This document shows positions 34,157 to 46,554 of a stretch of DNA of 64,000 bases, piece by piece. The position numbers and the translations under genes are program-made. Source of the stretch: Panicum virgatum (lineage: Eukaryota > Streptophyta > Magnoliopsida > Poales > Poaceae). Each line of letters begins with the position of its first letter. Position 1 is the stretch's first letter. The stretch spans positions 25,085,238 to 25,149,237 of the forward strand of contig NC_053149.1 of the NCBI RefSeq assembly GCF_016808335.1. Reading direction: 5' to 3'. The notes below the pieces were generated by a model, which did no database searches, had not been told where the DNA came from, and was given only the letters and a program-made list of their open reading frames with translations.

Positions 34157-34215
34157 GAAGTGGCCAAGTGTTGGAACTTGGGGCGAGGAAGAAGAGGGCG
34201 AGATATATAGGTGAA

Positions 34216-34939
34216 GGACCGAACATGCGACCAGAGGGGGGTGAATGGGAGCCTCAAATCCGATTTAGAAAAACCGGAGAGATAAAATCCCTATATCACC
34301 CGACACATCTCGAATGGTGGGTAACAGTACCACGTAGCTCAGGACGGCTAATGTCACTAGGATTACCCTTAGGAAGAAGTCGATACACAAACGTGGAAGC
34401 TGGACAGAGAAAAGTTTGAACAGAATCCCACTTGTGCAAACACGCGAATGAAAATCAGAGCAAAATGGTCGGAAAGCAAAGCATCTCAAGAACTCGAACG
34501 AATGAGTTAGTACACATATAAACAAAAGCTAGAAGAGCTGAAAATAAATTTAGCAAGGACCTACACGAGCTAACTAATATTTATTTTGGTTTTCTTTTTT
34601 TACTTAGCCCTAACAAAAATTAATCAAAACTAGCTAACTAAATATGCAAACAACTAGCAGAGATTACCTGAACTTAGCAAGAGTAAAAACTAATTAAAAC
34701 TAACTAAACATGCAAAGGAAAAACACAAGAGCCAATTAAGCAAGCAAAGATCTAAGACTATTAGTAAGATCAACCACTAATTAAATTAATTACTAGCTAA
34801 ACCACGGTCGCAGGAAATAAATAAATGTGAGAGAAAGAAAGAAAACTGCTCCCTGGGCAGCCGGCCTTGGTGCGCTGAATTGCTGAGCCTGCCCCTGACG
34901 TCGGCCTGCTCACTTGGGTTGAGAAAGAAAACAAAACAA
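34216..34939. other. Unassigned repeat-like sequence right of CACTA element 1
   Basis: The segment begins with 'gaccagaggggggtgaatgg', a motif I associate with dispersed grass repeats, and becomes AT-rich with 'aactagctaac' motifs. No coding region or element ends are identified. It may be an insertion that removed the CACTA right terminus. Confidence 0.35.
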
Positions 34940-35296
34940 GGCCCTGTAAACAGTTCCCACTCCATAAACCCCGTAAATATAAAAAAATCGTCACATCGAA
35001 TATTTCGACACATGCATAGAGTACTAAATTAAGTCTATTTACAAAACTTTTTGCATAGATGGGCTGTAAATCACGATACAAATCTAATGAGCCTACTTAA
35101 TCCATGATTTACAACAGTGATGCTACAGTAACCATCCGCTAATTATTGATTAATCATAGATTAATTAGCATCATTAGATTCGTCTCGCGATTTACAACCC
35201 ATCTGTGCAAAAAAATTTGTAAATAGATTTCATTTATTACTTCAAATTAGTAAGATTCCAACACAAAAAAAATTTGCGCTTGAACTAAACAGCACC
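34940..35296. mobile_element. MITE, 357 bp, probably Tourist-like
   Basis: The ends are GGCCCTGTAAACAGTTCC and, inverted from the right, GGTGCTGTTTAGTTC, flanked by CAA at 34937-34939 and 35297-35299. The interior has large inverted arms ('atttacaaa...gcatagatggg' against 'cccatctgtgcaaaa...tttgtaaat'). No coding capacity is present. Confidence 0.6.
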
Positions 35297-35398
35297 CAAG
35301 TGCTAATTAACAAATGCAAACCGAGCCTTGCATGCTGTTGTATCTCTCCTTGGGATCAATTCATCAAACAGGTTGCCTACGCTTGGGAACCTATGCTG

Positions 35399-35720
35399 GG
35401 TCCTGTTTGGTTTGGCTCGTAGCACACGTAGCACAAACTTTGATCAATTATTAGGGGTACTAAATAAATGCAGTTTATAAAATTAACTCCGCAACCCTTG
35501 CGCTACTTCGCGAGACGAATTTAATGAGACCTTTGGCCGCACGATTTGAGGTTGGTTACTGTAGCATTAATGTAGTCAATTATCGACTAATTACCGTTAT
35601 TAGATTCGTTGCGAAAAATTACATCCATCTGTGAAAAAAATTTACAAATAAATTTTATTTAGTACTCCATGCATGAAAAAAATTGCACTAGAAAGTAGCA
35701 CGGGCGAACCAAACAGGGCC
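35399..35720. mobile_element. Related MITE, about 322 bp
   Basis: The ends are GGTCCTGTTTGGTT and, inverted, GGCCCTGTTTGGTT. Internal parts match the element at 34940 (for example 'attagattcgt' and 'catctgtg-aaaaaaattt'), so both belong to one family. Flanking duplications are unclear. Confidence 0.6.
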
Positions 35721-36480
35721 TGGTGCACCGAGCCTGTCTCCCTGCACCGCTGATGCACGTGCAGGGCCGCGGCCTGAAGCCGAGTGCCGCCGCCGGTCCA
35801 GCACCGCCACAGGTGCTGACTGCCTTGCCTCGCGCGCCCCTGCACACCTGACTGCGGGTGCTAAGCCCAAGCAAGCGCCCAGCGCCTCACTGCTGCAGGC
35901 TGCCTGGTGGACGCCTCTGCTGCTGATCTGGTGGCCGTGCCTCAGGTCCTGCTGAAGCCGATTGCTCCCTTCCCTGCGCCAAAACCTTGCACAAGAACAG
36001 CCAGCGCCCAGCCTAAGTTTCTTCCCTGCGCACCCAAGGGGCCTGCTCCACCAGCGCCGCTGCTAGCGCTGCATGCGCCCAAGGGCAGGAGCGCCCAGTC
36101 CTGATCCTGCCCAGCGCCAACAAAAAGAACCACGAGATCCACCAAAAACAAGACGAACATGAGACAAAAGAAACCAAATCAAAACCCCGGAGGGTAAAAG
36201 GAGGGAAGGGCATCCATTTCCGGATCCAATTTCAGAGCATCTTCAACAAAAATTCCCTAACCCTAGGTGAAAGGAGGAACAAAAGGGGAAGAACAAGAGT
36301 GAGGGAGATGGGCGAGAGATAATAGAATACAAAGGGGGCACAGATGAGGGCCAAAACCAACACTGAATGGTTACCCCCTCCATAATTGTAGTCTCTAATT
36401 TTTGCCCAAAAGACGATATTACACCTATCTATCAACTACTCCTATTACATGCCCAGGGGCAAATTTGTTCAACTTTTTCT
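35721..36480. other. Unassigned sequence, GC-rich then AT-rich
   Basis: 35721-36110 is GC-rich with many 'ctgc' and 'cagcgcc' motifs; the rest resembles transposon leader sequence. Open frames here are short and unconvincing. No gene is reported. Confidence 0.4.
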
Positions 36481-36726
36481 TTGAGCATCGGACAGACCCG
36501 ATGACTTCACGACCTTGCTTCGTCTCGACGCAAGCTTTGCGATCCCACCACCTGTCCTCCGACCTCCTCGGGCACTCCACTCTGATTCCTGCCGGAATCC
36601 TTCCCCGGGTTTTGAGGCCCAAACCCGGAAACCGTCCACTGATCATTCGATCCTCGACTCATGTCACCAACATCCTGAACCGTCTGGGCGCCAAGTCTTC
36701 CCGAACTTCCGCTCGACTTGCGCAAC
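36481..36726. other. Left half of the sequence split by gypsy element 2
   Basis: This segment and 47607-47926 appear to be one pre-insertion sequence. Its possible proline- and arginine-rich translations resemble the leader or N-terminal gag region of gypsy elements such as element 2, which would make it an older relic, but I cannot confirm this. Confidence 0.35.
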
Positions 36727-37139
36727 TGTCAGACCCGGGGCAGCGGGATTGCTTATAGGCATAGAATGTTCTAGTGTAAGAGAGCGCATGGATGTACCTT
36801 ACCTCTTTTGCAACTACCCGAATAGGCGTAGAACTAGCTGAAGTACAAGGAAACTACCCGACCGGGTTGTAATAGGACTCCAACAGTACTCGACTAGGAC
36901 TTTCCATATAACCCTGTCCCCTGGAATATATAAGGGCGGGCAGGGACCCCCTCAAAACATCAACATCTAAAGCAATACAAGCAACCACACAGGACGTAGG
37001 GTATTACGCACCTCGCGGCCCGAACCTATCTAAATCCTTGTGTTCCTTGCACCATCGATTTCCAGAGCTAGTCGATCCCTTGCCTACAATCCTACTGCTA
37101 AGGGTATCGCTGAGCAGGCTTGGCGGCTAAACACCGACA
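36727..37139 (+). repeat. 5' LTR of gypsy element 2 (413 bp)
   Basis: It begins TGTCAGACCCGGGGCAG and ends ACACCGACA. A TATATAAG box lies at 36927-36934. The partner is at 47191-47606. Confidence 0.9.
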
Positions 37140-37141
37140 GC

Positions 37142-37159
37142 TGGTGCGCCAGGTAGGAG
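37142..37159 (+). other. Primer binding site of gypsy element 2
   Basis: TGGTGCGCCAGGTAGGAG starts two bases after the LTR. The tRNA was not identified. Confidence 0.7.
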
Positions 37160-37860
37160 GTTCGACGAGTTCATCGGTGAATTCGATGGCCACCTTTGCT
37201 CTCAGCACCATGGCGCTTCCTCGAGGTGCCACCTTCATTTTCGGCTCATGGGTCTGCGTCGCCAATGGTTCAGCCGGTTTTGACAGCCACTTAACCAACC
37301 CCATCGAGCTGGATCAGATGATCACGGCGACATATTGCTCCCTGACCTCGCCAAGGAGATCGAGCAGAAACTCAACGACAAAACAAGTTCTACTCGGACT
37401 TAGATTGATTTCAGCTCGAGTCTTACTCGGGTTGAGACTCTTCTCGCCCGACCCATCTTTGGGTTGCGCTATGCATCATCTGCTTACCAGTGGATGGTCA
37501 AATCCATCTACCCTTCGTATGAAGCTAGCTTGGATCAAACTGCTCACGTCGAGAATTTTTCCGCCACCGCTAGCCGGGAGGCACCCGTTTTCGACGTATA
37601 CTCGGATTCCGATGAGTCATCTCATGACAATCTGGATCTTATCATTGATACACAAACAAAGCTCCAAGTCGAGCCCTGCCGTGATTACTCACCCGCAGAA
37701 GTACTCGATAGCCTTCGAGAAGTCGCTAGCATCGACGACCTACTGTATCAACACGGTACCCCCCCCCCTTACACCCATACAGGAAACATGATCTGGAGGG
37801 ACTGAACTAGCCAACTATGGGTCAGATTTTGACAATTACACACCAGAGCGTCAGGTCTCT

Positions 37861-39140
37861 GTGATCATTCACAATCGTCAAGATGCCAACGCCCCCCGTC
37901 AGCATGATCCTAATGAAACCCCGGATCAGATCTCAGAAGATGACTTGACAGTAGACGCCCCACAAGACGAGGATGAAGCTACGCGAACAGCCCGCAGAGC
38001 AAGGAACCAATGTAGGGAAGAATGCAGGGCCCGAGCAGCTGAACGCGCTCGCATCAACCCACGCAACCTCAATCGGGACTTTGACAATGCGGCAGAGGCA
38101 ATCTTCAACACTCCTATTTCTGCTATGGCAGAAGCTACTATGCGCCTCATGCAGTTACCACGGAATCCAGAGACAGAGCGCATAATTCAGCTCACCCGTG
38201 ACACAGTCGAACTACTCGAGCGACAAAACCCTCTGTCCTCGCTGCATGGAGCACCATCAAGGGCTACAACATTAGCAGCCCCACAAGCAAGTCGCACTCC
38301 AGGCGGCCACCGCCGCCTTCAACAACATCAAAGAAATCAAGAAGATCAAGAAGTCGCTAGCGCCAGCACCCCAGACAGGGACAACCCACAGCTAACCAAG
38401 CTCCAGGGCATCAACAGAACCCCAACAATAGTCGTGGTCACAACTACAAAGAAGTAGCCGATTCCGGGATGGACCCGCGGCAAATCATCAGTGCAAGACG
38501 CCAAGCACATCTTGCAGATAACTCCGACCAGTTTCCAGCCCTTAGCAGCATTTTCGACAACATCGAGTACCCAAAGGATTTCAAGCCTACCAACATCCAA
38601 AAATACAACGGTAAGCAAGATCCTGCTCAATGGTTACATTTATACTCGACCGCTATCAATGTTGCAGGAGGAGACATCTATACCAAGGTCCTCTACTTCC
38701 CGATGGCCCTGGAACCCGCGCCACTCACCTGGCTGGAGAGCTTAAAACACGATTCCATACACTTGTGGGAGGATCTCAAGAAGGCCTTCATCGACAACTT
38801 CCAGGGATCCCTACATAAAGTAGCTACTCGCCATGCCCTTGCAATGTGCAAGCAAGAGCCAGGCGAAGCCATCAGGTCCTACGTCAAGCGCTTCTTCGAC
38901 ACAAGAGTGACCATCGCCAACGTCTCCGATGAGGATGTCATCCACTACTTCCACGACGGCATCACCACCCAATCACTTTATCATGATTTTGGACGTAATC
39001 TCCCCAAAATGGTGGTAGAACTATGCGACATGATGCAACGCTGGGCTGACGAGGAGGAACAAGAGCGCTGCCGTTTTCCTCGCCGTAACAATGGCGACAA
39101 TGGGAAGCGCAACAATGATTGTGGGGGTAGTAGCAACTAG
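37861..39140 (+). pseudogene. gag of gypsy element 2
   Basis: Two open segments make up gag. The first (37861-38457) is Arg/Glu-rich (RTARRARNQCREECRARAAE) and ends TTTKK. The second (38469-39140) holds the Retrotrans_gag domain (YPKDFKPTNIQKYNGKQDPA, then APLTWLESL, WEDLKKAFIDNFQGSL). A TAG near 38455 and a frame change separate them, so the gene is broken once or twice. Upstream, 37464-37805 is a further open part of the leader that may be N-terminal gag, with a C-run near 37760 as a likely frameshift point. The protein would build the particle of the element. Confidence 0.85.
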
Positions 39141-39185
39141 CGGGATCCTGCGCGCAAGCACAAGCCAGACGATACCATCGGCACT

Positions 39186-42100
39186 ATGGATCGCACCCCG
39201 CGTGGTAAGAAAGCAGAAAAACCGCAAGATCAGTTCGACAAGATCCTGCACAATAAGAAGTGCCCAATTCATCCCAACATCAACCACTCGATGTTCGAGT
39301 GCACGGTCATCCGCAAGTCCCTCCAGTCGACTCTGCCAGATGTACCCAAGAAAAAGCAAAATAAGGAGGATGAAAATGATGACAAGAAAGACCCTGACGG
39401 GTTCCAGAAGCCCGAAAATGTGGTCAATGTCATATTTGGAGGAGATCCAAGCTTCTCCAAGCGTGCTCAGAAGTTACTACTCAGGGAGATCCTCTTAGTC
39501 GAGCCTGCAATTCAGAGACCCTTGAAATACAGCGAGGTACCCATCACATTCTCTAGGGAGGATCAATGGACCAGCTTCTCTGAACCAGGGATATTTCCAC
39601 TAGTACTCGACCCAGTCGTCCAGGGTTCCAAGCTTACTCGGGTACTTATCGACGGTGGAAGCGGGCTCAACCTGATCTTTGCAAGCACCCTAATCAAGAT
39701 GGGCCTCAACTACATGAGTCTGCTCACACAAAGTAAGGCCCCCCTTCTACGGCATCATCCCAAGAAACTCATCTACACCAATTGGCTCGGTTACTCTCCC
39801 AGTCACATTTGGTACAGAGCAAAACTTTCGGACAGAATATATCAAGTTCGAAGTAGCCGACTTTGAATCTTCCTATCATGCCATCTTGGGGAGACCAGCA
39901 CTGGCCAAATTTATGGTCGTACCTCATTACGTCTACCTACTCCTCAAGATGCCAGGCAACACAGGAGTCCTTTCCCTGCGAGGGGACCTCATCAAGTCCT
40001 TCGAGTGCGACAAGGAGGCGATTGTCCATGCCTCCAGCATCTGAGTACCCAGCTCCGTGAGTGAGATACTTGCTGCTGCCAAGGAGCTATCACTCAACAA
40101 GGACTCGATGCCCTCAAAGAAGCCGAGCCAGTCGTCGGTAAAACCAGCCAGGGACGTTGGCACCAAGACCATTCAGGTACAAGAGGGAGATGATTCTAAA
40201 ACTGCCATCATCGGAGCTGGCCCGAGCGACAAATAGGAACTCAAGCTCGTCAACTTCCTTAGGGCCAACCGAGACGTATTCGCGTGCAAACCAGCAGATA
40301 TGCCACGGGTGCCCAAGGAGTTGGTCGAGCACGCATTAAAAGTTGACTCCAAAGCCATACCAAATAAGCAGCGACTACGACGTTTCTCTCTGGACAAGCG
40401 AGAAGCCATCAAGAAAGAGCTGGCAAAACTACTCGCAGCAGGGTTCATCAAAGAGGTTTACCACCCTGAGTGGTTGGCTAACCTTGTACTCGTCCAAAAG
40501 AAAAAACAACGAGTGGAGGATGTGCGTCGACTACACAGATGTAAACAAGCATTGCCCGAAGGACCCCTTTGGGCTGCCTCGCATTGATCAAGTAATCGAC
40601 TCAACAACAGGATGTGTCCTGCTATCCTTCCTCAACTGTTACTCAGCCTATCACCAGATTGCTCTGAAAGAAGAAGACCAAATCAACACGGCATTCATCA
40701 CCCCGTACGGGGCATACGCTTACAAGACCATGTCGTTCGGGTTGAAGAACGTAGGTGCTACCTACCAGCGTGCGATACAGCTGTGTTTTGTTGATCAGCT
40801 ACATCGCAATGTTGAAGCCTATGTTGACGACATCGTTGTCAAGACCAAGTGCCAGGATCAGTTCATATCTGATCTGGAAGAAACTTTCAACAGCCTTCGA
40901 AAGTTTCGCTGGAAACTCAACCCGACAAAGTGCGTTTTTGGCGTACCTTTTGGGAAACTACTCGGATTCATCGTCAACCATCGAGGAATCAAAGCCAATC
41001 TAGAAAAGATCAATGCCATCATGGCCATGGATGCTCCAGCAACTATCAAGGACGTATAGAAACTTACAGGTTGCATGGGAGCCTTAAACCGGTTCTTATC
41101 TAGACTTGGGGAATGGGGTCTACCCTTCTTCAAGCTCCTCAAACGGCAAGACAAATTCGAATGGACTACAGAAGCAGCGGAAGCACTCGACAACCTCAAG
41201 CATCATCTCCAGTCACCGCCAATTCTTACTGCTCCACTACCAGGAAAGGAACTACTCCTCTATATCGCTGCGACTACTCATGTAGTCAGCACGGCAATTG
41301 TGGTCGAACGCCCGGAGGAAGGTCACGCCTATGGAGTCCAGAGACCAGTATACTTCATCAGTGAAGTAATTTCTGAATCAAAGGTCAGGTACCCATCAAT
41401 TCAAAAAATTCTCTATGGGATTCTAATCACCTCTAGGAAGCTTCGCCACTACTTCGACGAGTACAAGATCTCAGTTATTACTGATTTTCCATTGACGGAT
41501 ATACTCCATAATCGGGATGCCACATGAAGAATTTCAAAGTGGGCAGTAGAACTAGGAGCCTTGGAAATCAAGTTCAAGCCAATAACAGCTATCAAGTCGC
41601 AGGCACTAGTCGACTTCCTAGCTGAATGGCGGGAAAATCAAATCCCAACACCTTACAACATCCCAGAGCATTGGGTAATGTACTTCGATGGTTCACTCAA
41701 GCTCGATGGAGGTGGTGCGGGAGTTCTCTTCATCTCCCCCAATTGAGAACAACTCAAGTACGTGTTCCAAATCATGTTCAAAGTCGCCAACAATGAAGCA
41801 GAATACGAAGCACTTCTACATGAGCTTCGACTAGATGTTTCCCTCGGCATTAAGCGAATACTGGTGTACGGCGATTCTCTACTCGTCGTCCAGCAAGTCA
41901 ACAAAGAATGGGATATCAACAAGGAGACAATGGATGTGTACGTGGAAGAAATCAGAAAGCTCGAGAATAAGTTTTTAGGACTCGAAATCCACCACGTAGA
42001 TCGCGACAACAACGTGGGAGCAGATGTCCTTTCCAAGCTTGGATCTACTCGAGCAGCCGTTCCACCCGAAGTTTTTGTTCATGAATTACACCATCCATCT

Positions 42101-43426
42101 GTCAAGTTTCAAAATCAACAAACCACTAACACGGAGGCCTCAGCCATAGTCAGGGATGTCATGATGATCGAAGAAGATTGGTGGATACAATTCATCGACT
42201 TTGTGAGGGAGTTCAAACTTCCATTGGGTGTCGAAGCTAAAAGCGCTCAAGCAGCACGCATTATCAGGCGAAGCAAAGGTTTTGTCCTAGTCGGCGATAA
42301 CCTATACAAACGCTCCACCGCAGGCATCCTCATGAAGTGTGTCACTCTTGAAGAAGGCAAGAATATCCTCAGGGAAATCCACGAAGGAGTCTGCGGCAAC
42401 CACGCTGCATCACGGACACTAGTTGGCAAAGCCTACATATCAAGTTTTTTCTGGCCAACTGCTGTATCAGATGCAGAAGATCTTGTCAGAAGATGTCTCG
42501 GATGTCAATTCTTCGGCAAGAAAACCCACATTCCAGCTCACAATCTGATCACAATCCCTCCTTCATGGCCATTCGCATGTTGGAGTCTGGACATGATCGG
42601 ACCCCTCACCGTAGCACCAGGTGGATTTAGTTATATGCTGGTGGCAGTTGACAAGTTTACTAAGTGGATCGAGTACAAGCCAATTGTCAAGATCTCATCA
42701 GATAGGGCAGTGGATTTCATCTCTGACATCATACATCGGTTTGGTTTGCCTCACACTATCATTACAGATCTGGGTTCTAACTTTACCTCATAGTTTTTTT
42801 GGGATTTCTGTGAAAACTCTTGCATAGAGGTCAAATATGCTTCAGTTGCCCACCCACGGTCCAATGGTCAAGTAGAACGCATCAATGGCTTGGTACTCGA
42901 CGGCTTAAAAAAGAGACTCTACGATGCCAATTCTAAGAAGGGTGGCAAGTGGATTCAAGAGCTACCCCATGTGGTCTGGGGGCTGCGAACGCAGCCCAGT
43001 AAAGCAACTGGACAATCTCCTTTCTTCCTCACTTATGGATCAAAAGCTATACTACCCACGTACATTATGTGGAAATCTCCAAGAGTAGAGGCTTATCAAG
43101 AGGGAGAAGCAGATGAAGCTCGACAACTTGAGTTGGATAGAGTCGAAGAAGCAAGAATCAATGCTTTGACTCAGTCGGCTAGATATCTCCAAGGTGTCAG
43201 GTGCTATCATAATCGCAATGTCCAGCAAAGATCTTTCAACGTAGGATATCTAGTTCTACGAATAATTCAAGATGAAATAGGACTGCATAAGCTGCATTCC
43301 AGATGGGACGGACCTTTCATAGTCTCTAAAGTTACAAGACCAGGTTCCTACATAATTACCGACGCTGATGGTAGTGAAGTAACCAATTCTTGGAATATCG
43401 AGCACTTGCGCAAGTTTTATCCTTGA
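39186..43426 (+). pseudogene. pol of gypsy element 2: protease, RT, RNase H, second RNase H, integrase
   Basis: A Cys/His segment (CPIHPNINHSMFEC) precedes an aspartic protease with DGGS (RVLIDGGSGLNLIF, near 39640). A frameshift near 39755 follows. Reverse transcriptase spans about 40300-41060, with a frame change near 40505 and YVDD at 40819-40830. RNase H is at about 41075-41560, the second RNase H-like domain begins near 41680 (WVMYFDGSLKLDGGGAG) and has NNEAEYEALL. Integrase lies at about 42270-43400 (SLDMIGPL; TDLGSNFTS; PRSNGQVERING), and the C-terminal segment ends at 43426. Stops include TGA at 41525 and TAG at 42791. The dual RNase H marks the Tat group. Confidence 0.9.
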
Positions 43427-43689
43427 TTCAGTTGTATGATGAAGGTGTCAGTTGATCTCTTTAATAAAGTAATGGTTCCCAACACATTTCGACTAGTTTA
43501 AAGGTAGCAATCAAACTGACACTATCAAGATCAGCTACTATCAAAGGGTTTTTCCAACCAGGGTAATCTTACGAGATTCATACCGACCTGGACAACCCAA
43601 TCTGGATAGCCTACATAGTTTTTCTTTCTGGGATAACCTATTCAGGTTCATCCAAACCGGATAACTATACATGCCACATCCTTGTCCTC

Positions 43690-44090
43690 TGCATAGGACA
43701 CGCCCTATTCGCTTGCTCGAGTAGGCTCAAGGATACCTTTGTAAGTTTGTCCTACCTGGGTAACCCGACGGGGTTCATCCTAACCGGTTAACTCTAAGGT
43801 GACTCCAGCCTTGCATTAAAGGCACAACTACTCGCTTGCTCGAGTACGTTTTGGATACTTTTAAAATTAGTCCCACTTGGGTAACCCGACAGGGTCAATC
43901 TTAAAAAGTCAATTTTAATAGTTACTCCAGTCTACAAGTTAGACACTCGACTCACCCGCTCGAGTAGATTATGGATATCTCCTTAAAGTTTTTTCTACCT
44001 GTATAATCTGACGGGATTCATCCTAACTGATAAACTATGGTGGTTACTCCAAAACAATGCCCTACTCACTCGCTTGAGTAGATTGTGTAC
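43690..44090. repeat. Diverged tandem repeat, period about 115-123 bp, four units
   Basis: Each unit has 'gcttgctcgagtag' or a variant (near 43711, 43834, 43955 and 44072), then 'acctgggtaacccgacggg' or a variant, then 'catcctaaccg'. The array lies between pol and the antisense gene of gypsy element 2. A more diverged copy may precede it at 43550-43680. Confidence 0.78.
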
Positions 44091-44191
44091 ATCAAGTACT
44101 TATCCTTTGATTTCAGAACAAGCCTCTGAAGATGCATCGACCGGATACAAACAAAATGTCTTTACAGACTTGAAGAACTATTACAAGCAAA

Positions 44192-46554
44192 TCATCCAGG
44201 TATGTTCTTCAAGATCTCCTCAGCAATTTCTTCTGTTTCTTCACGATAGCGAAGGAAATCTTGATCTGGGCAATCAGCGGCTATTCCTAAAGCTATCGGG
44301 GCTAAGTTATGCTGAGGCCAGTAAGGCTTTACAATCGCAAGCATGTGAGACAGGTAGTTCTTGGAGGTCACAGTCAGGTAGTCGACAATCTTCTTGGGAG
44401 CCTCTTCCAAGCAATCGACCAGGGATTTACTACTCGATGCTTCCCCTTCCTGAGGATCAACCATGTCTACAACTACTCGGGCTGCAGCTACCAGCCGATC
44501 ATGTTCACTTGATGGACCTACACAAGGATAAGTACTTCAGCAACTTTGCAAATAATAGCCAAAAACTATCAGGTACAATTCGAAGTACTTACAACCTTGG
44601 GCAGACTGCAGTTGTTCCTGGAGTTTTGCTTTTTCCTCCTCCAGGCTCTTGATCTGTTGCTTCAATTCATAAGTCTCTCTTGTATGCTTTCGGTTGGCTT
44701 CATAAAGTTGATTCCGCATAACGAGAGCTTGATCAATATACCTGGCAATCTCTGCATCTTTCTCAGCCAGAAGCTTTCAGTTGTCTACAGTCTTATATAA
44801 GGCAAGAGATTTTAGGAAAGACCGATTGACAACATTCTATAAGAGAAAGATGATAAGTCAGCAGTCAAACTACTTAAGACAAAGGAGAACTTGACATGAG
44901 AAGATATACCTTGGTGAATTTAAAGCTCCACTACATACAATCCGCGAGCTTCTGCATATTCTCAGGAGTGAGAAGAGGATCATCAAATAGATCCTTACTC
45001 AATTCCTCCTGAGCAGAAGAAGGGAGAGACTGGAAGGGTACTTATCGAACACGAGCATTACTTGACCCTTTAGCCTTTCCACCACCAGCAGTAGCAGTAG
45101 CAGTAGCAGCAGTAGCACTAGCGGCATCACTGGCAGCCACAAACGAGGGAGTTTGTTCAGAGGATGGAGCAGACTTCTCTGCCCCAGAAGAGCCTTCCCT
45201 TGTTGCACCAGGAGTACTCGTCTCCTGGTGTGCTGTATCACCAGAGCCTTCGATCAACCCCATTATTGGAGAATTGGGGCCGATCGAGTAGACGACTCGA
45301 GATTGCTTTCCACCCAATTATGAAAATCTAGGATTTGAGCTTTTTCTTGCTCAGGGAGGTATTGAATCCCGGGACAATCAGAATCAGCACAAAACAATAA
45401 AGCATGACTTGGTACTGAGAGAAGCAAGATACTTACTCGCCACTGTCTAGACAATGAACTTTCCTCTGCTGCCAAGATCCGGGGCTTGGTTTTCGCTTCT
45501 TCTCGTTATCACCACTAGACTGGGCGGCTTCAGCAGGAGGCGGGGGCATGCAGTACCACACCTTATATTTCTTCTGCGGAGAGTGGTTTTTATCAGATAA
45601 CAATGGGAAGTACACATGAAAAAGTACTCGAGTATGACTATCGAATACTTACCCAGAACTTCTTGGGTGGGTTGCCTGCCCAGAATAAATCTGGGAGAGT
45701 CACAGACTTATTGAAGCCGTCGAGTACCTTACAACATCCTTTCACTAAGTCAGATTGATGAATCGGGTCAGGGGACAATCTGGATGGATCCCCTGTACCT
45801 TCATATCTGAATCCGAGATGTAGTCGACGTTGCAATGGTTGCACCCGACGGCTCAGAAAGGAATACACTACAGTGTCTCCAGTGACTCCATTCTTCTTCA
45901 GTCTTTCAAGAGCAGGGAGAAGTTTTGCAACTTGATTCCCACCCGGCCCAGCATCCATCCAATTTGCTTGGGCCTTGGGGGCTCCAGGAGTCTTCTCAGG
46001 CAAAGGAGATTCAAAATTTCCGACATAAAACCAGAAACTTTTCTACTCAACTCCCTCACTAGAGGGTTGGTAAGATAAGTGCTCGCCCTGGTTTTCTCGG
46101 CGAAGTACTAGCTCACATCCACCAACTGCAGTAGGTTTGCTAGCATCAGGGATTGGGCGAAGGAAGAAGAAATGTTGGAAAAGGTGAAAATGTGGCAGGA
46201 CGCCAAGGAAAGCCTCACATAAATGAGTGAAAATTGATAGATGAAGAATGGATTGGGGGGTCAGGTGATGCAATTGGATTCCCAGAAGCAAAGAAGCGCA
46301 TGGAGGAACTCTGAAACTGGGACTGCAAGTCCGTGTTCTACAAAGTCGTGGAAAATGATGGTTTCTAGAGTACCTTCATATGGACGGTCTTCTCCTTCAG
46401 CAGCACGCCATTGAATAATGGCGCGACTCTGGAGTAATTTCATGTCTTCTAACTCCTGCACAGCGGCCTCGAGCATCTTGCTTTTCCTCCATCCCGTAGC
46501 AAGATCAGGAATTTCCTCGACTTCAGGCTTGGACTTGGTTTTCCTTGGGGCCAT
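44192..46554 (-). pseudogene. Antisense gene in gypsy element 2, Transposase_28 ('putative gypsy type transposon') family
   Basis: The minus-strand gene starts MAPRKTKSKPEVEEIPDLAT at 46554. Exon 1 runs to 45653, with a one-base frameshift near 46283 and a TAG at 46045-46043 where Trp is expected. It includes HLTPQSILHLSIFTHLCEAF and TGDTVVYSFLSRRVQPLQRR, which I recognise as typical of the Transposase_28 family of grass elements. Exon 2 is 45573-45437 with GT-AG borders; a Ser/Ala/Thr-rich exon lies near 45330-45042. Coiled-coil parts are at 44719-44537 (TYELKQQIKSLEEEKAKLQE), with the last block ending at 44192. The function of this family is not established. It lies between pol and the 3' LTR, antisense to the element. 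Confidence 0.75.

Larger units (their letters stand above)
19145..34215 (-). mobile_element. CACTA element 1, carrying a Ulp1-like gene, interrupted by gypsy element 1
   Basis: The left end starts CACTACTACAGAACAC at 19145, with subterminal 'gtcccggttg' repeats. The gene reads from right to left: a first exon near 34156-33890, exons at 33070-32187 and, beyond the 9.6-kb gypsy insert, 22542 to about 19690. The right terminus (expected to end in GTAGTG) was not found; the limit given here is the probable promoter (a TATATA box near 34202-34208) of the minus-strand gene. A tnp2-type transposase was not seen, so the copy is incomplete. Confidence 0.72.

Noticed and set aside
33738..34214. 158-codon plus-strand frame with 14-residue repeats
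   Set aside because: The 42-bp repeat keeps both strands open; promoter-like sequence and the rest of the CACTA gene are on the minus strand.
43690..44090. Possible CRISPR-like array
   Set aside because: Repeats of about 120 bp are diverged and contiguous, without short conserved repeats and unique spacers; the context is a plant retrotransposon.
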